Positions 1-8,470 of a stretch of DNA of 64,000 nucleotides are shown here, one piece after another. The position numbers and the translations under genes are program-made. Under the pieces are notes generated by a model. The model had not been told where the DNA came from, made no database searches, and saw nothing but the letters and a program-made list of their open reading frames with translations. The DNA comes from JBEEFP01 sp041166085. Lineage in GTDB: Bacteria; Actinomycetota; Acidimicrobiia; Acidimicrobiales; JAFATL01. The stretch is taken from the NCBI GenBank assembly GCA_041166085.1, contig JBEEFP010000074.1:1-64000 (forward strand), read 5' to 3'. Numbering within the stretch: the stretch's first letter is position 1; every line of letters begins with the position of its first letter.

Positions 1-56
1 CGGTCGGCCACCGCTGGTCTGGAGGTCGTCGTGCGGATCGCGCTCCGACCCGTCGG

Positions 57-1337
57 TCACCGGCGGCGCTGGAAGTACTTCCGGTAGCTCTCGGCGAGCT
101 GTCGCAGCTCTGGGTCGGCCTCGAAGCGCGGCTCGAACTTCTCCCATGCCGCTTCGCGCTTCTTCGGGAAGTACTGGGTCGGGAAGTAGCCCTCGTGTGG
201 GCGGTACTGCTTGAGCACGTTGCGGGCAACGGTGGCCTTGTGGACCTCGTCCACGCCGTCGGCGATGCCCATCGTGGGCGCCGCGGCGTACATGGCCTGC
301 AGGGGCGTGAGGTTGGTGGTGCCCAGCGAGCCGAGGATGTGCCGCGCGTTGAACGACACCTCCCGCAGCACCTTGGCCATCGAGTACTTCACCGCCGCGA
401 TGTCGGTGCGGGTCTCCTGGGTCGACGTGTTGTCGATCTTCCAGGCCGTCTCGAGCACGAAGAGTCGCAGCATGCGGATCTGCGCGTAGGAGTCGGCGAT
501 CTTCTCATGCACCATCTGGTGCTCGGCGATGATCTACCCGAGCGACTCGCGGCTCAGGGCCCGCTCGCACATCATGTCGAAGGCCAGCTTGCACTGGGCG
601 ATGGTGCGCATGGCGTGGTGGATGCGGCCGCCACCGAGGCGGCGCTGCGCGAGCACCTTGGCCCCGTCCTCCGGGCCGAGCAGGTGGTCGAGTGGGATCC
701 GCACGTCGCGGTAGATGATGTGGTTGTGGTTGCGCGGCTCGGGCTGGATCTCCACCCCGGGCGTCGTGCGGGGTACGACGAACATGCCGTTCGTGCACAT
801 CACGAACAGGATGTCGGCGACCCGGCCTGCGCTCGTGAACCACTTCTCGCCGTTGATGACCCACTCCTCGCCGTCGCGGGTGGCGTAGGTCTTGAACAGG
901 TTCGGGTCGGAGCCGCCTTGTGGCTCGGTCATCGAATAGGCGGAGAACATGTCCTGGTTGATGAGCGGCTCGAGCCAGCGCTTCTTCTGCTCCTCGGTGC
1001 CGTAGGCGGCGAGCATCTCCATGTTCCCGGTGTCGGGGGCGGCGGCGCCGAACATCTGGGGCGCGGACGGGTAGCGCCCGATGACCTCGTTGAGGAGGCC
1101 GAGCTTGAGCTGGCCGTAGCCGGGGCCGCCGAGCTCCTCGTCGAGGAAGAGTGCCCACAGCCCTTGGTCCTTCACCTGCTGTTGGAGGCTGCGGACGTAC
1201 GCCTTGACCTTCGGATCGGGTGAGCGCACGGCGTACGGGAAGACGTACTCGAGCGGCTCGACCTCCTCCTTGCAGAAGGTCTCGACCCAGTCGAGCTTCT
1301 CTTGGAACTCCGGATCGGTCGAGAAATCCCATGCCAT
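57..1337 (-). pseudogene. Acyl-CoA dehydrogenase interrupted by an in-frame amber codon
   Basis: This is an acyl-CoA dehydrogenase of the flavin-dependent family that alpha,beta-desaturates acyl-CoA thioesters. The start is placed at the ATG at 1337 (MAWDFSTDPEFQEK), a usual start for this group. The N-terminal and middle domains, including the FAD/substrate segment SMTEPQGGSDPN, run to residue 267, where revcomp 534-536 reads TAG. The same frame then continues at once with IIAEHQMVHEKIADSYAQ and the whole C-terminal helical domain to the TGA at 57. The full product would be about 425 residues, normal for the family. One base change from CAG, AAG or GAG would explain the stop. It is either a recent pseudogene or a sequence error. 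The C-terminal piece alone (from ATG 515) should not fold into an active enzyme. Confidence 0.8.
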
Positions 1338-1443
1338 GGCGTCAGTCAACCACGCCAGCGCCGAGAACATCACCCTCGGCGGACGACGCAGGCGGCGCCA
1401 TCTCGGTCCGTCGCGCGTCTCGGTCGATGAGCCCGTATGTCGA

Positions 1444-1449
1444 TAGGGT
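1444..1449 (+). promoter_or_regulatory. -10 element for leaderless bioA transcript
   Basis: TAGGGT is followed by 7 bases and then the bioA ATG at 1457, with no Shine-Dalgarno between. This spacing puts the transcription start on or next to the start codon. No clear -35 is seen. Confidence 0.5.
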
Positions 1450-1456
1450 CGGCCGC

Positions 1457-2731
1457 ATGGCGACGCAGCGGGAGTGGGTCGAGCGCGACGCGGCGGTGGT
1501 GTGGCATGGATTCACGCAGATGGCGGCGTACGGGGACAACGCGCCGATCATCGTGGAGCGGGCCGAGGGTCACGAGCTCATCGACGTCGAAGGGAGGCGT
1601 TACCTCGACGCCATCTCGTCGCTGTGGGTGACGACTCTGGGTCATCGGGTACCCGAGCTGGACGCCGCCATCCGCGACCAGCTCGATCGAGTCGCCCATG
1701 CGACCTTGCTCGGCAACGGCAACACGGCCGTGATCGAGCTGGCGGAGGCGCTGGCCGCGGTGGTGCCTGTGGACGGGCCCCACTTCCTGTTCGCGTCGGA
1801 TGGCGCGGCGGCCGTCGAGCAGGCTCTCAAGATCTGCTTCCAGTTCTGGGCCAACTGCGGCGTGTCGGGCCGGACCGGTTACGTGGCGTTGAGCGAGGCG
1901 TACCACGGGGACACGGTGGGCTCGCTGTCGGTCGGCGCGGGCGGGTTCGGCACCGACCTGTTCGATCCGTTGCGGTTCCCAGTGCGACGGGCCAAGTCGC
2001 TTGGCGAGGCGGCCGAGCTGGTGCGGGCGCACCGCGACGAGCTGGCCGCGTGCGTGGTCGAACCGCTCGTGCAGGGTGCCGCAGGGATGATCCTGCACGA
2101 CCCGGTCGACCTGGCGTCCCTCGCGCGCGTGTGTCGCGAGAGCGACGTGCTGCTCCTGGTCGACGAGGTCGCGACCGGCTTCGGGCGCACCGGCACGCTG
2201 TTCGCCTGCGAGCAGGCGGGCGTGCGTCCCGACGTGATGTGCATCGGCAAGGGGCTGACCGGCGGGTACCTGCCGATGTCGGCAACGGTCGCCAACCAAC
2301 GGGTCTACGACGCCTTCCTCGGCCCCGACCTCGGCGAGCGCACCTTCTACCACGGGCATTCCTACAGCGGGAACGCCCTTGCCGCGGCGGTGGCCCGCCG
2401 TCATCTGGAGCTGATCGTCGAGGGCGACGTCCTGGCCAACGTGCGGGCCCGCTCCGCCGAGCTGCGCCAGCTCCTCGACGCGGAGGTCGCGCCGCACGGC
2501 GCAGTGCGAGAGGTGCGCCTGCACGGGTTGATGGGTGGGGTCGAGCTCGCTCCGCCGGAGCCGGGACTGCGGTGGGGTCGGCGGGTCTGCGCGGCCGCCG
2601 TCGAGCGGGGCGTGCTCCTGCGACCGCTCGGCGACGTCGTGGTGGTCATGCCGCCGCTGACGATCGGGATCACGGATGTCCAGCGCATCGTCTCGGTGCT
2701 GCGGGAGGCGATCGACGAGGTGGCCGCGTGA
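1457..2731 (+). CDS. bioA: Adenosylmethionine-8-amino-7-oxononanoate aminotransferase
   Basis: PLP-dependent class III aminotransferase of 424 residues that converts 7-keto-8-aminopelargonate to 7,8-diaminopelargonate, using S-adenosylmethionine as amino donor, in biotin synthesis. The start MATQREWVERDAAVVWHGF fits the BioA N-terminus, whose W-H-P/G-F/Y-T/Q region binds substrate. It also has the cofactor aspartate in LLVDEVATGFGRTG, the PLP lysine in CIGKGLTGGYLPMS and the HGHSYSGN loop. It is the first gene of an overlapping bioA-bioF-bioD operon: its TGA overlaps the GTG of bioF. The upstream in-frame extension toward 1220 overlaps the divergent dehydrogenase gene and is not used. Confidence 0.9.
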   Translation: MATQREWVERDAAVVWHGFTQMAAYGDNAPIIVERAEGHELIDVEGRRYLDAISSLWVTTLGHRVPELDAAIRDQLDRVAHATLLGNGNTAVIELAEALAAVVPVDGPHFLFASDGAAAVEQALKICFQFWANCGVSGRTGYVALSEAYHGDTVGSLSVGAGGFGTDLFDPLRFPVRRAKSLGEAAELVRAHRDELAACVVEPLVQGAAGMILHDPVDLASLARVCRESDVLLLVDEVATGFGRTGTLFACEQAGVRPDVMCIGKGLTGGYLPMSATVANQRVYDAFLGPDLGERTFYHGHSYSGNALAAAVARRHLELIVEGDVLANVRARSAELRQLLDAEVAPHGAVREVRLHGLMGGVELAPPEPGLRWGRRVCAAAVERGVLLRPLGDVVVVMPPLTIGITDVQRIVSVLREAIDEVAA

Positions 2732-3840
2732 CCGCATGGGCACGGTGGACCGCGGCCGAGATCGGCACCATCGTGGCCGCCGGTCAGTGGAGACGGATAC
2801 GGGACTTCGACGCCCTCGGCCCGGAAGGTGTGCTCACCGAGACAGGCGAGAAGGTGGTCTCGTTCGCGTCGAACGACTACCTGGGCCTCACCGCCCACCC
2901 GGCGGTGATCGCCGCCGCCCACGGAGCATTGGATCTGTGGGGCGCCGGGGCGGGTGCGGCCCGCCTCATCGTCGGCTCGCGACCCGTGCACACCGAGCTC
3001 GAGCGCGAGCTGGCCGCGTGGAAGCGATGCCAGCAGGCGCTGCTGTTCCCGACTGGGTTCGCGGCCAACCTGGGCGTCCTCTCGACCTTCGGCGGGCCAG
3101 GGGTGCTCGTGTGCAGCGACGAGCTCAACCACGCGTCGATCGTCGACGGTTGCCGGATGGCACGGGCGGAGACGGCCGTCTACCGCCACGGCGACGTCGA
3201 TCACCTCGACGCGCTGTTGGCGGGTACGGCGCGCGCCATCGTCGTCACCGACACGGTGTTCTCCATGGACGGTGACGCGGCACCGCTCGACGCGCTGATC
3301 GAGGTCTGCCGCCGCCGGGGTGCGCTGCTGGTGCTGGACGAGGCGCACGCCGTCCTCGGCCCCGACCCCGACCTCGATGGTGTCGACGTGCTGCGGGTGG
3401 GCACGCTCTCGAAGGCGCTCGCTTCGCTCGGCGGCTTCGTGGCCGGGCCAGCGCCGTTCATCGACCTCCTCGCCAACCGAGCCCGCTCGTTCATCTTCAC
3501 CACCGCCAGCCCGCCGGCCGCAGTTGCTGCCGCGCGCGCGGCGTTGCGCATCGTCCGCTCGGCCGAGGGCGACGCCCTGCGCGCCCGCCTGCGCGCCGCG
3601 ATCGACGAGGTGCGCCCCGGTCACGCCACGCCGATCGTCCCCGTGGTCCTGGGCGACGAGGGCGCAGCATTGGCGGCGGCGGGCGAGCTGTTGCGCCGCG
3701 GTCTGTTGGTTCCTGCCATCCGTCCGCCGACCGTGCCACCGGGGACGGCTCGGCTCCGCATCGCGCTCTCGGCCGCCCACACCGCCGAGCAGGTCGGCCG
3801 TCTCGTCGAGGCCCTCGACGATCTCGGTTTCGGTGCCTGA
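2728..3840 (+). CDS. bioF: 8-amino-7-oxononanoate synthase
   Basis: PLP-dependent alpha-oxoamine synthase of 370 residues that condenses pimeloyl-thioester with alanine to give 7-keto-8-aminopelargonate, the step before BioA. Visible family features are FASNDYLGLTAHP near the N-terminus, GAGAARLIVGSRPVHTELE, DELNHASIVDGCRMA, the cofactor aspartate in LVLDEAHAVLG and the Schiff-base lysine in VGTLSKALASLGGFV. The start is the GTG overlapping the bioA stop (GTGA), so translation is probably coupled. Its own stop overlaps the bioD start. Confidence 0.9.
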   Translation: MTAWARWTAAEIGTIVAAGQWRRIRDFDALGPEGVLTETGEKVVSFASNDYLGLTAHPAVIAAAHGALDLWGAGAGAARLIVGSRPVHTELERELAAWKRCQQALLFPTGFAANLGVLSTFGGPGVLVCSDELNHASIVDGCRMARAETAVYRHGDVDHLDALLAGTARAIVVTDTVFSMDGDAAPLDALIEVCRRRGALLVLDEAHAVLGPDPDLDGVDVLRVGTLSKALASLGGFVAGPAPFIDLLANRARSFIFTTASPPAAVAAARAALRIVRSAEGDALRARLRAAIDEVRPGHATPIVPVVLGDEGAALAAAGELLRRGLLVPAIRPPTVPPGTARLRIALSAAHTAEQVGRLVEALDDLGFGA

Positions 3841-4486
3841 GCGGGTCGTCCTCGTCGCGGGGACGGCCACCGAGGTCGGCAAGACCTACGTGGGCGCCGC
3901 GCTCGTCACCGAGCTGCGTGCCGCCGGCCTCTCGGTGGCGGCGCGCAAGCCGGTGCAGTCCTTCGCTCCGGGTGAGGGACCGACGGACGCCGACGTGTTG
4001 GCCACCGCATCGGGTGAACGACCTGAGGATGTCTGTCCCCCGCACCGCTGGTTGCCGCTGCCGATGGCGCCTCCCATGGCGGCCGACGCGCTGGGTCGTC
4101 CGCCCGTGATGCTCGACGACCTCCTGGCCGAGCTCTGCTGGCCAACGGGTGTCGACGTCGGGCTCGTCGAGGCCGTGGGTGGCCCCCGATCGCCGCTGGC
4201 CGACGACGGCGACACGGTGGACCTGGCGGCCCGGCTTCGTCCCGACCTGATCGTGCTGGTCGCCGACGCCGGTCTCGGCACGATAAACGCGGTGCGCCTG
4301 TCACTCGCCGCCCTCGCCGGCCACTCGAGCTTGGTGATGCTGAACCGCTACGACGACAGGGACGACCTCCACCGCCGCAACCGCGTGTGGCTCGCCGACG
4401 AGAGCGACGTCGTCGTCGACGTGCGCTCCCTCGCGGCGGGGGTGCAGCGCGCCGGCTCAGCCGCGCTCGGCAAGCCGGACCCCTAG
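3833..4486 (+). CDS. bioD: Dethiobiotin synthetase
   Basis: ATP-dependent dethiobiotin synthase of 217 residues that closes the ureido ring of diaminopelargonate with CO2. The start GTG lies 8 bases inside bioF and gives VPERVVLVAGTATEVGKT. This is the BioD P-loop, although the family's usual GTDT is GTAT here. A lysine follows in ARKPVQS and the second conserved block is VEAVGGPRSPLADDG. It is the last gene of the operon; bioB is not in the window. Its TAG stop shares a CTAG palindrome with the convergent EAL gene, so the two coding regions overlap by 4 bases. Confidence 0.88.
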   Translation: MPERVVLVAGTATEVGKTYVGAALVTELRAAGLSVAARKPVQSFAPGEGPTDADVLATASGERPEDVCPPHRWLPLPMAPPMAADALGRPPVMLDDLLAELCWPTGVDVGLVEAVGGPRSPLADDGDTVDLAARLRPDLIVLVADAGLGTINAVRLSLAALAGHSSLVMLNRYDDRDDLHRRNRVWLADESDVVVDVRSLAAGVQRAGSAALGKPDP

Positions 4487-5499
4487 TCTGCGTCGATCGA
4501 GCCCCGCGACGAAGCGACGGGCGCACCCCGCACCACGGCCTTGAGAATCGCGGTCACCTGCACTGTCTGTCGCTGGATGACGCTGCACAGGGCGCGGTAC
4601 TCGCCCTGAGGCAGCGCCCCGTCGCTTGCGGTCAGCACTCCTACCGCTGTCGCTATCGCGGACATCGAGGTGAGTGCCTCGTGCGCCGCCACCGCGATGA
4701 TCGCGTCGGCCTCACACGTGGCCAGGTCCAGGATCCCTTCGGCGAGCGCGTCCGGGACGAGGTCGACGAACGGCGGCGGCTGATAGCAGGGGCCCCAAAC
4801 CGGAAGCGGGCCGGGCCGGGAGAGCCAGTACCCCTGGCCCCTTCCTACGCCCGCGGTTCGCAGCGCGATGAGCTCGGCCTCCGTCTCGATGCCCTCGGCC
4901 ACGACGTACGCGTTGATCTCGGCAGCGAAGATCACCAGTGCGGTCGTGAGGGCGCGTCGACCGGCGTCTCCGTCGATCCGCTGCGTGATCGAGCGGTCGA
5001 GCTTGATGATGTCGGGGCGCAACCGGAGGATGTGCCGGAACGACGAGTACCCCGCCCCGGCGTCGTCGATCGCGAGCAGGACCCCCGCGTCACGCAGGAT
5101 GCGCAGGGCGTCGAGGGCGAGGGTGTAGTCCTCGACGACGGCGTGCTCGGTGAGCTCGAGCACGATGGCGCGTCGACCGAGGGCCGGGCGCAGCGCGTGC
5201 CGCAGCGCGCCGGGCATCGCGAGCGTCGCGGGGGAGAGGTTGAGCGCGAGGAAACCCGGCGGCAGCTTGTCGATGTCGTGCATCGCTGCCGCGATGATCG
5301 CCAGGTCCATCTGGCCCGCCAGGCCCGCTGCTTCGCACGCCTGGAACCACCCGTCCGGCTCACTGCCGTCGCGGAGGCGACAGAGCGCCTCGACCCCGGT
5401 GATGGTGCCAGCCTCCAGGTGCACGATCGGTTGGTAGACCACGTCGAAGGCGTGGTCCCTGATGACCGCCTCGATGTGGGCCTTGTCGTGTCGCCTCAC
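4483..5499 (-). CDS. EAL-domain protein with HisKA-like C-terminal segment
   Basis: Predicted cyclic-di-GMP phosphodiesterase of 338 residues, without signal peptide or membrane helix. The EAL domain fills residues 10-240: signature EAL at 37-39, then LNLSP, ELTEH, the metal-binding DDAGAGYSS (usual form DDFGTGYSS), IIKLDRS, VAEGIETEAE and GRGQGYWLSRP. The metal and catalytic acidic residues appear present, so activity is plausible. The last 90 residues contain AAHEALTSMSAIATAVGVL followed by an amphipathic helix; this resembles a histidine-kinase dimerisation H-box but no ATPase domain follows. The start is a GTG with GGAG 8 bases upstream, overlapping a short leader frame. The gene is divergent from a MerR-PAS regulator. 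Confidence 0.85.
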   Translation of the reverse strand: MRRHDKAHIEAVIRDHAFDVVYQPIVHLEAGTITGVEALCRLRDGSEPDGWFQACEAAGLAGQMDLAIIAAAMHDIDKLPPGFLALNLSPATLAMPGALRHALRPALGRRAIVLELTEHAVVEDYTLALDALRILRDAGVLLAIDDAGAGYSSFRHILRLRPDIIKLDRSITQRIDGDAGRRALTTALVIFAAEINAYVVAEGIETEAELIALRTAGVGRGQGYWLSRPGPLPVWGPCYQPPPFVDLVPDALAEGILDLATCEADAIIAVAAHEALTSMSAIATAVGVLTASDGALPQGEYRALCSVIQRQTVQVTAILKAVVRGAPVASSRGSIDAD

Positions 5500-5549
5500 G
5501 TCGCACGCTCCACAGCCGCCGCGGGCCTGGTGACCAGTTCCGCATCCAT
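5496..5549 (-). CDS. Possible 17-residue leader peptide coupled to the EAL gene
   Basis: An ATG at 5549 is preceded by GGAGGAG (5556-5562) at 6 bases, the best ribosome site in this region. It opens a 17-codon frame (MDAELVTRPAAAVERAT) whose TGA overlaps the GTG start of the EAL gene as GTGA. This arrangement suggests translational coupling. The peptide itself resembles nothing I recognise, and the frame is too short for codon statistics to help. Confidence 0.35.
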   Translation of the reverse strand: MDAELVTRPAAAVERAT

Positions 5550-5658
5550 CGGAAGCTCCTCCGGTTCCCCGCCGCGGTACGCAGGTGAACCCTCCGTGGC
5601 CGCTGCATGACCCTCGGTGGCTCTCTGTTCCTCACCTTCCCCCAAATTGCAGAAATAC

Positions 5659-5671
5659 CTTCCACTGGAAG
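5659..5671. promoter_or_regulatory. Palindrome in the EAL / MerR-PAS divergent region
   Basis: CTTCCACTGGAAG is a perfect inverted repeat (6+1+6) just upstream of the predicted -35 of the MerR-PAS gene and inside the shared 217-base divergent region. It could be an operator for that regulator or for both genes. This is inferred from position and symmetry only. Confidence 0.35.
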
Positions 5672-5681
5672 CAGATGACTG

Positions 5682-5710
5682 TTGCACTTCCTGTAGAGGT
5701 TTCCTACGGT
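5682..5710 (+). promoter_or_regulatory. Sigma-70-type promoter of the MerR-PAS gene
   Basis: TTGCAC at 5682-5687 and TACGGT at 5705-5710 are separated by exactly 17 bases. Six bases follow before the GTG at 5717, so transcription should start on the GTG and yield a leaderless mRNA. It is the only promoter in the window where I can see both boxes clearly. Confidence 0.6.
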
Positions 5711-5716
5711 GCAGCG

Positions 5717-7180
5717 GTGGACATGCGCATCGGCGAGCTGGCCCGGCGCACGGGAGTGGGGGTCAGCACGCTCCGGGCATGGGAGACGCGGTTCAGCTTC
5801 CTCGAGCCGACGAGGTCGCCTTCCGGCCACCGTCTCTACGCCGACGCCGACGTCGAGCGCGTCGACGCGGTCGTGCGCCTGATCGGCGAGGGCCTGACCC
5901 TGCCGGCGGCCATCGCCCGCGTGGCGATGGTGGGCCCGGGCGCACTGCCCGAGGGTGAGGCCGAGGCCCTGCTGTACGGCCAGATCCTCCAGGCCGCCAA
6001 CCAGGGCATCTGGGTCGCACGCGACGGACGCACTCGGTTCGCCAACCGCCGCATGGCCGAGATCATGGGCTCGACGGTCGACGAGCTTCTCGCCCGCCCT
6101 GTCCTGGACTTCTTCGAGCCCGACGAACTGCCGCTCGTCAGAGAGCGCACGACGCAGGTGCGCGCGGGCCAGCGTCTCCACTTCACCCAGAAGCTGCGGC
6201 GGGTCGACGGGTCCACGTTCCTGGCCGGCATCGACACCACGCCGCTGCTCAACCAAGCCGGTCGCTACGAGGGCGCAGTCTCGATGGTGGAGGACGTCAC
6301 CGCACGCGAGCAGGCCGACGTCCTCGCTCGGCTCCAGACGACGGTGCTGGACAACGTCGAGGAAGCCATCGCCACCGGCACCCCGGACGGCAGGATCGTC
6401 TACATCAATGCCGTCGCGGAACGCCTGCTCGGCTGGCGGTTGGCCGATGTCAAGGGCCGCGACGCCCGAGAGCTCTTCGCGGGCAAGGACTCGATGGCGG
6501 AGGCAGGCCGCATCCACGCCTCGATCCGCAGCGGGGAGCGGTACGGGGGCAGGCTGAAGATGTTCCGGCACGACGGCAGCCAGTTCGTGGCCCGGCTGAC
6601 GGCCGCGCCCGTCTTCGACGAGCGCGGCCTGGTCGTCGGCCTTGTCGGCGTGATTCGTGACGAGACCGAGCGAGACCGCACCGAGGGCGATCTGCAGGCG
6701 CGCGAGCTCCAGGCCGAGACCCTCGCGCTGCTCGGCAGCCAAGCCCTGCGGCAGCGGGCGGATCCGAGCGGCGGCGAGGCGCTGATCCTGACCGAGGTGC
6801 TCGAGGCGACTCGCCGGGTGCTCGGCGGCGACCAGTCCGTCGTCCTCGACGTCATCGGCGGAAGCGACGATCTCCAGGTTCGAGCCGGTGCTCCCCGCAT
6901 GGAGAAGCTGTTCACCGTCCCCGCGGGAAGCCGCTCCTTCCCCGGGTACGTCGCCCTGGCTCGCAAGGCCGTCGTCGTGGGGGACATGCGACTCGACCGG
7001 CGCTTCGACAGGTGGCCGGGGAGCACCACCGTGTCCGCCGTGGGCGCGCCCATCTTCGGACCCGAGGGCATATGCGGAGTGCTCGGGGTCGCGAGCCCGA
7101 ATCCAGATGTGTTCGACCCGACCGCCGGCCACTTCGTCCAGGGCATGGCCAACATCATCGGTACATCACGCCTCGCGTAG
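5717..7180 (+). CDS. MerR-type DNA-binding protein with two PAS domains and a GAF domain
   Basis: Predicted one-component regulator of 487 residues. Residues 3-70 form a MerR helix-turn-helix (MRIGELARRTGVGVSTLRAWE, then SPSGHRLYADADVERV). A first PAS domain spans about 85-205 (ANQGIWVARDGRTRFANRRM) and a second about 210-325 (TPDGRIVYINAVAERLLG, ending VGVIRDETERD). A GAF-like domain fills about 340-485 (VPAGSRSFPGYVALAR, VSAVGAPIFGPEGICG). There is no kinase, GGDEF or EAL output, so the DNA-binding head is the only visible effector. The start was chosen as the GTG at 5717 because the promoter predicts a leaderless message there; ATG 5723 is the alternative. It is divergent from the EAL gene, which may be its target. 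Confidence 0.8.
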   Translation: MDMRIGELARRTGVGVSTLRAWETRFSFLEPTRSPSGHRLYADADVERVDAVVRLIGEGLTLPAAIARVAMVGPGALPEGEAEALLYGQILQAANQGIWVARDGRTRFANRRMAEIMGSTVDELLARPVLDFFEPDELPLVRERTTQVRAGQRLHFTQKLRRVDGSTFLAGIDTTPLLNQAGRYEGAVSMVEDVTAREQADVLARLQTTVLDNVEEAIATGTPDGRIVYINAVAERLLGWRLADVKGRDARELFAGKDSMAEAGRIHASIRSGERYGGRLKMFRHDGSQFVARLTAAPVFDERGLVVGLVGVIRDETERDRTEGDLQARELQAETLALLGSQALRQRADPSGGEALILTEVLEATRRVLGGDQSVVLDVIGGSDDLQVRAGAPRMEKLFTVPAGSRSFPGYVALARKAVVVGDMRLDRRFDRWPGSTTVSAVGAPIFGPEGICGVLGVASPNPDVFDPTAGHFVQGMANIIGTSRLA

Positions 7181-7198
7181 GCGAGACCTGACCGTTCG

Positions 7199-7969
7199 TC
7201 AGGCGGCTCGTGTCGGCAAGCCGGTCGCGTTGGCCGCGAAGCCCGGGCTCCACCACGCCCCGCCACCCGCGTCGACGATGAAGCCCTCGTAGTTCGCGAG
7301 CGACTCGATCCACGCAGGGGCGAGGCACGGGCCCATGGCCAGGGCGGCGGTCGCAAAGGCGTCGGCCAGGCCGAGGTCGGGCCCCACGATGGTCACCGCC
7401 GCCAGGTCGAGAGCCGCCGCGCCAGTGTGAGGATCGACGACGTGGCAGCCCCGTTCGTAGGTGCCGGACGTGGCGACCGCGCCGTCGCCCACCGTGACCG
7501 ACGCAGTGAGCTCGCCGCCGAGGAAGGGGTGAGCGACGCCGACCGACCACGGTGGCGCGCCGACGGGGGTGCGGACTCGCACGTCGCCCCCGGCACTGAT
7601 CGCGTGATGGGGTGCTCCCATGGCAGCCAGGCGCCGGGACGCGACCTCGGCCGACCACCCCTTCACGTACCCGCACGGGTCGAGCGGCCAGCGAGGGTCG
7701 GCCGTGACGTCGAAGAAGCCGTCACTCGCGCGCCGGACGTCCTCGCACGTGGCCAGCACGTCCGCCACCTCGACCGGGCACTCGATGAGTGCGAGGTCAC
7801 CCCGGCCGAGACGCGAGATGGCACTGTCGGCGCGATAGGGGCTGAAGACCTCGTCGACCCAACGGAACCACGCGAAGACCTCGTCCAGCGCATCATCCGG
7901 GCACGTCCCCCGCACCGCCACGCTGATCACGGTGCCCATGACCTCCTCGGCTCTCTGCTGCTGGTCCAC
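7199..7969 (-). CDS. apbE: ApbE-family FAD:protein FMN transferase
   Basis: Flavin transferase of 256 residues that attaches FMN from FAD to a threonine of target proteins, using Mg2+. Family features are the MGTVISVAVRG start of the core fold, LSRLGRG-like FSPYRADSAISRLGRG, the GFFDVTADP region, DPCGYVKGWSAE, HHAISAGGDVRVR and the late ATSGTYERG plus VDPHTGAAA segment. No signal peptide or lipobox is visible, unlike many secreted ApbE proteins. The GTG start lies 2 bases after the stop of the FMN-binding gene. That gene is the obvious substrate and the two are surely in one operon. Confidence 0.88.
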   Translation of the reverse strand: MDQQQRAEEVMGTVISVAVRGTCPDDALDEVFAWFRWVDEVFSPYRADSAISRLGRGDLALIECPVEVADVLATCEDVRRASDGFFDVTADPRWPLDPCGYVKGWSAEVASRRLAAMGAPHHAISAGGDVRVRTPVGAPPWSVGVAHPFLGGELTASVTVGDGAVATSGTYERGCHVVDPHTGAAALDLAAVTIVGPDLGLADAFATAALAMGPCLAPAWIESLANYEGFIVDAGGGAWWSPGFAANATGLPTRAA

Positions 7970-7971
7970 GG

Positions 7972-8451
7972 TCAGCGGGGGAGTCGGTCGAGCGCCGACT
8001 GCACCGACTGGGCGTAGCTCTGACTGGTGTAGGTCGCGCCCGACACGATGTGGATCGACGCGCTCTGCGCCTGGAGCACCTCGATGCGAAGGCGCGGACC
8101 GGCGACCTGGCTGATGTAGGCCGAGCGCTGCCGATCCTGCGGCAGGGTCAACGCCTGCACATCGGTGATGCGACCGCCCTGGACCACCAGGCGGACCTGC
8201 ACGTCGCCGAAGCGATTCGTGACGTCGGCGCCGTCGACCACCCTGGGCCCTGCCGTGGTCGACGGCGCGCGCGTGGTCGGGGCTGCGCGCCGCGTCGTGG
8301 TGGGCGGGGTCGTGGTGGTGTCGACACTGGCAGGCGGCTGGGCCGTCGTGTCCACCGTTGCGAGCCGTCCCGGCGGCGGCCCCGACTTGTAGTGCAGCAG
8401 GCCGAACAGGCCGGCCATGGTGCCGGCGATGGCCATTACAGCGCGACGCAC
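7972..8451 (-). CDS. Membrane-tethered FMN-binding domain protein
   Basis: Predicted extracytoplasmic electron carrier of 159 residues. An N-terminal membrane segment or signal (residues 4-20) follows RR. A Thr/Pro-rich linker (about 30-68) and a compact FMN-binding domain come next. It ends with the flavinylation motif SGATYTS, in which Thr140 is the predicted FMN attachment site. The usual ApbE target rule has Asp three residues before the Ser; here His134 stands there, which is odd. The GTG start has a strong GAGGAGGA ribosome site 4-5 bases away. It sits between a ferric-reductase-like flavocytochrome and ApbE. Confidence 0.85.
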   Translation of the reverse strand: MRRAVMAIAGTMAGLFGLLHYKSGPPPGRLATVDTTAQPPASVDTTTTPPTTTRRAAPTTRAPSTTAGPRVVDGADVTNRFGDVQVRLVVQGGRITDVQALTLPQDRQRSAYISQVAGPRLRIEVLQAQSASIHIVSGATYTSQSYAQSVQSALDRLPR

Positions 8452-8470
8452 GACGTCCTCCTCATGCTCC

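Noticed and set aside
534..536. TAG read-through or special amino acid at the dehydrogenase codon
   Set aside because: TAG ends many normal genes here and no stem-loop or suppressor tRNA is seen; a mutation or error is simpler.
5550..5687. Longer 63-codon frame upstream of the EAL gene
   Set aside because: Only its last 17 codons follow a ribosome site; the rest overlaps the opposite promoter and has no recognisable composition.
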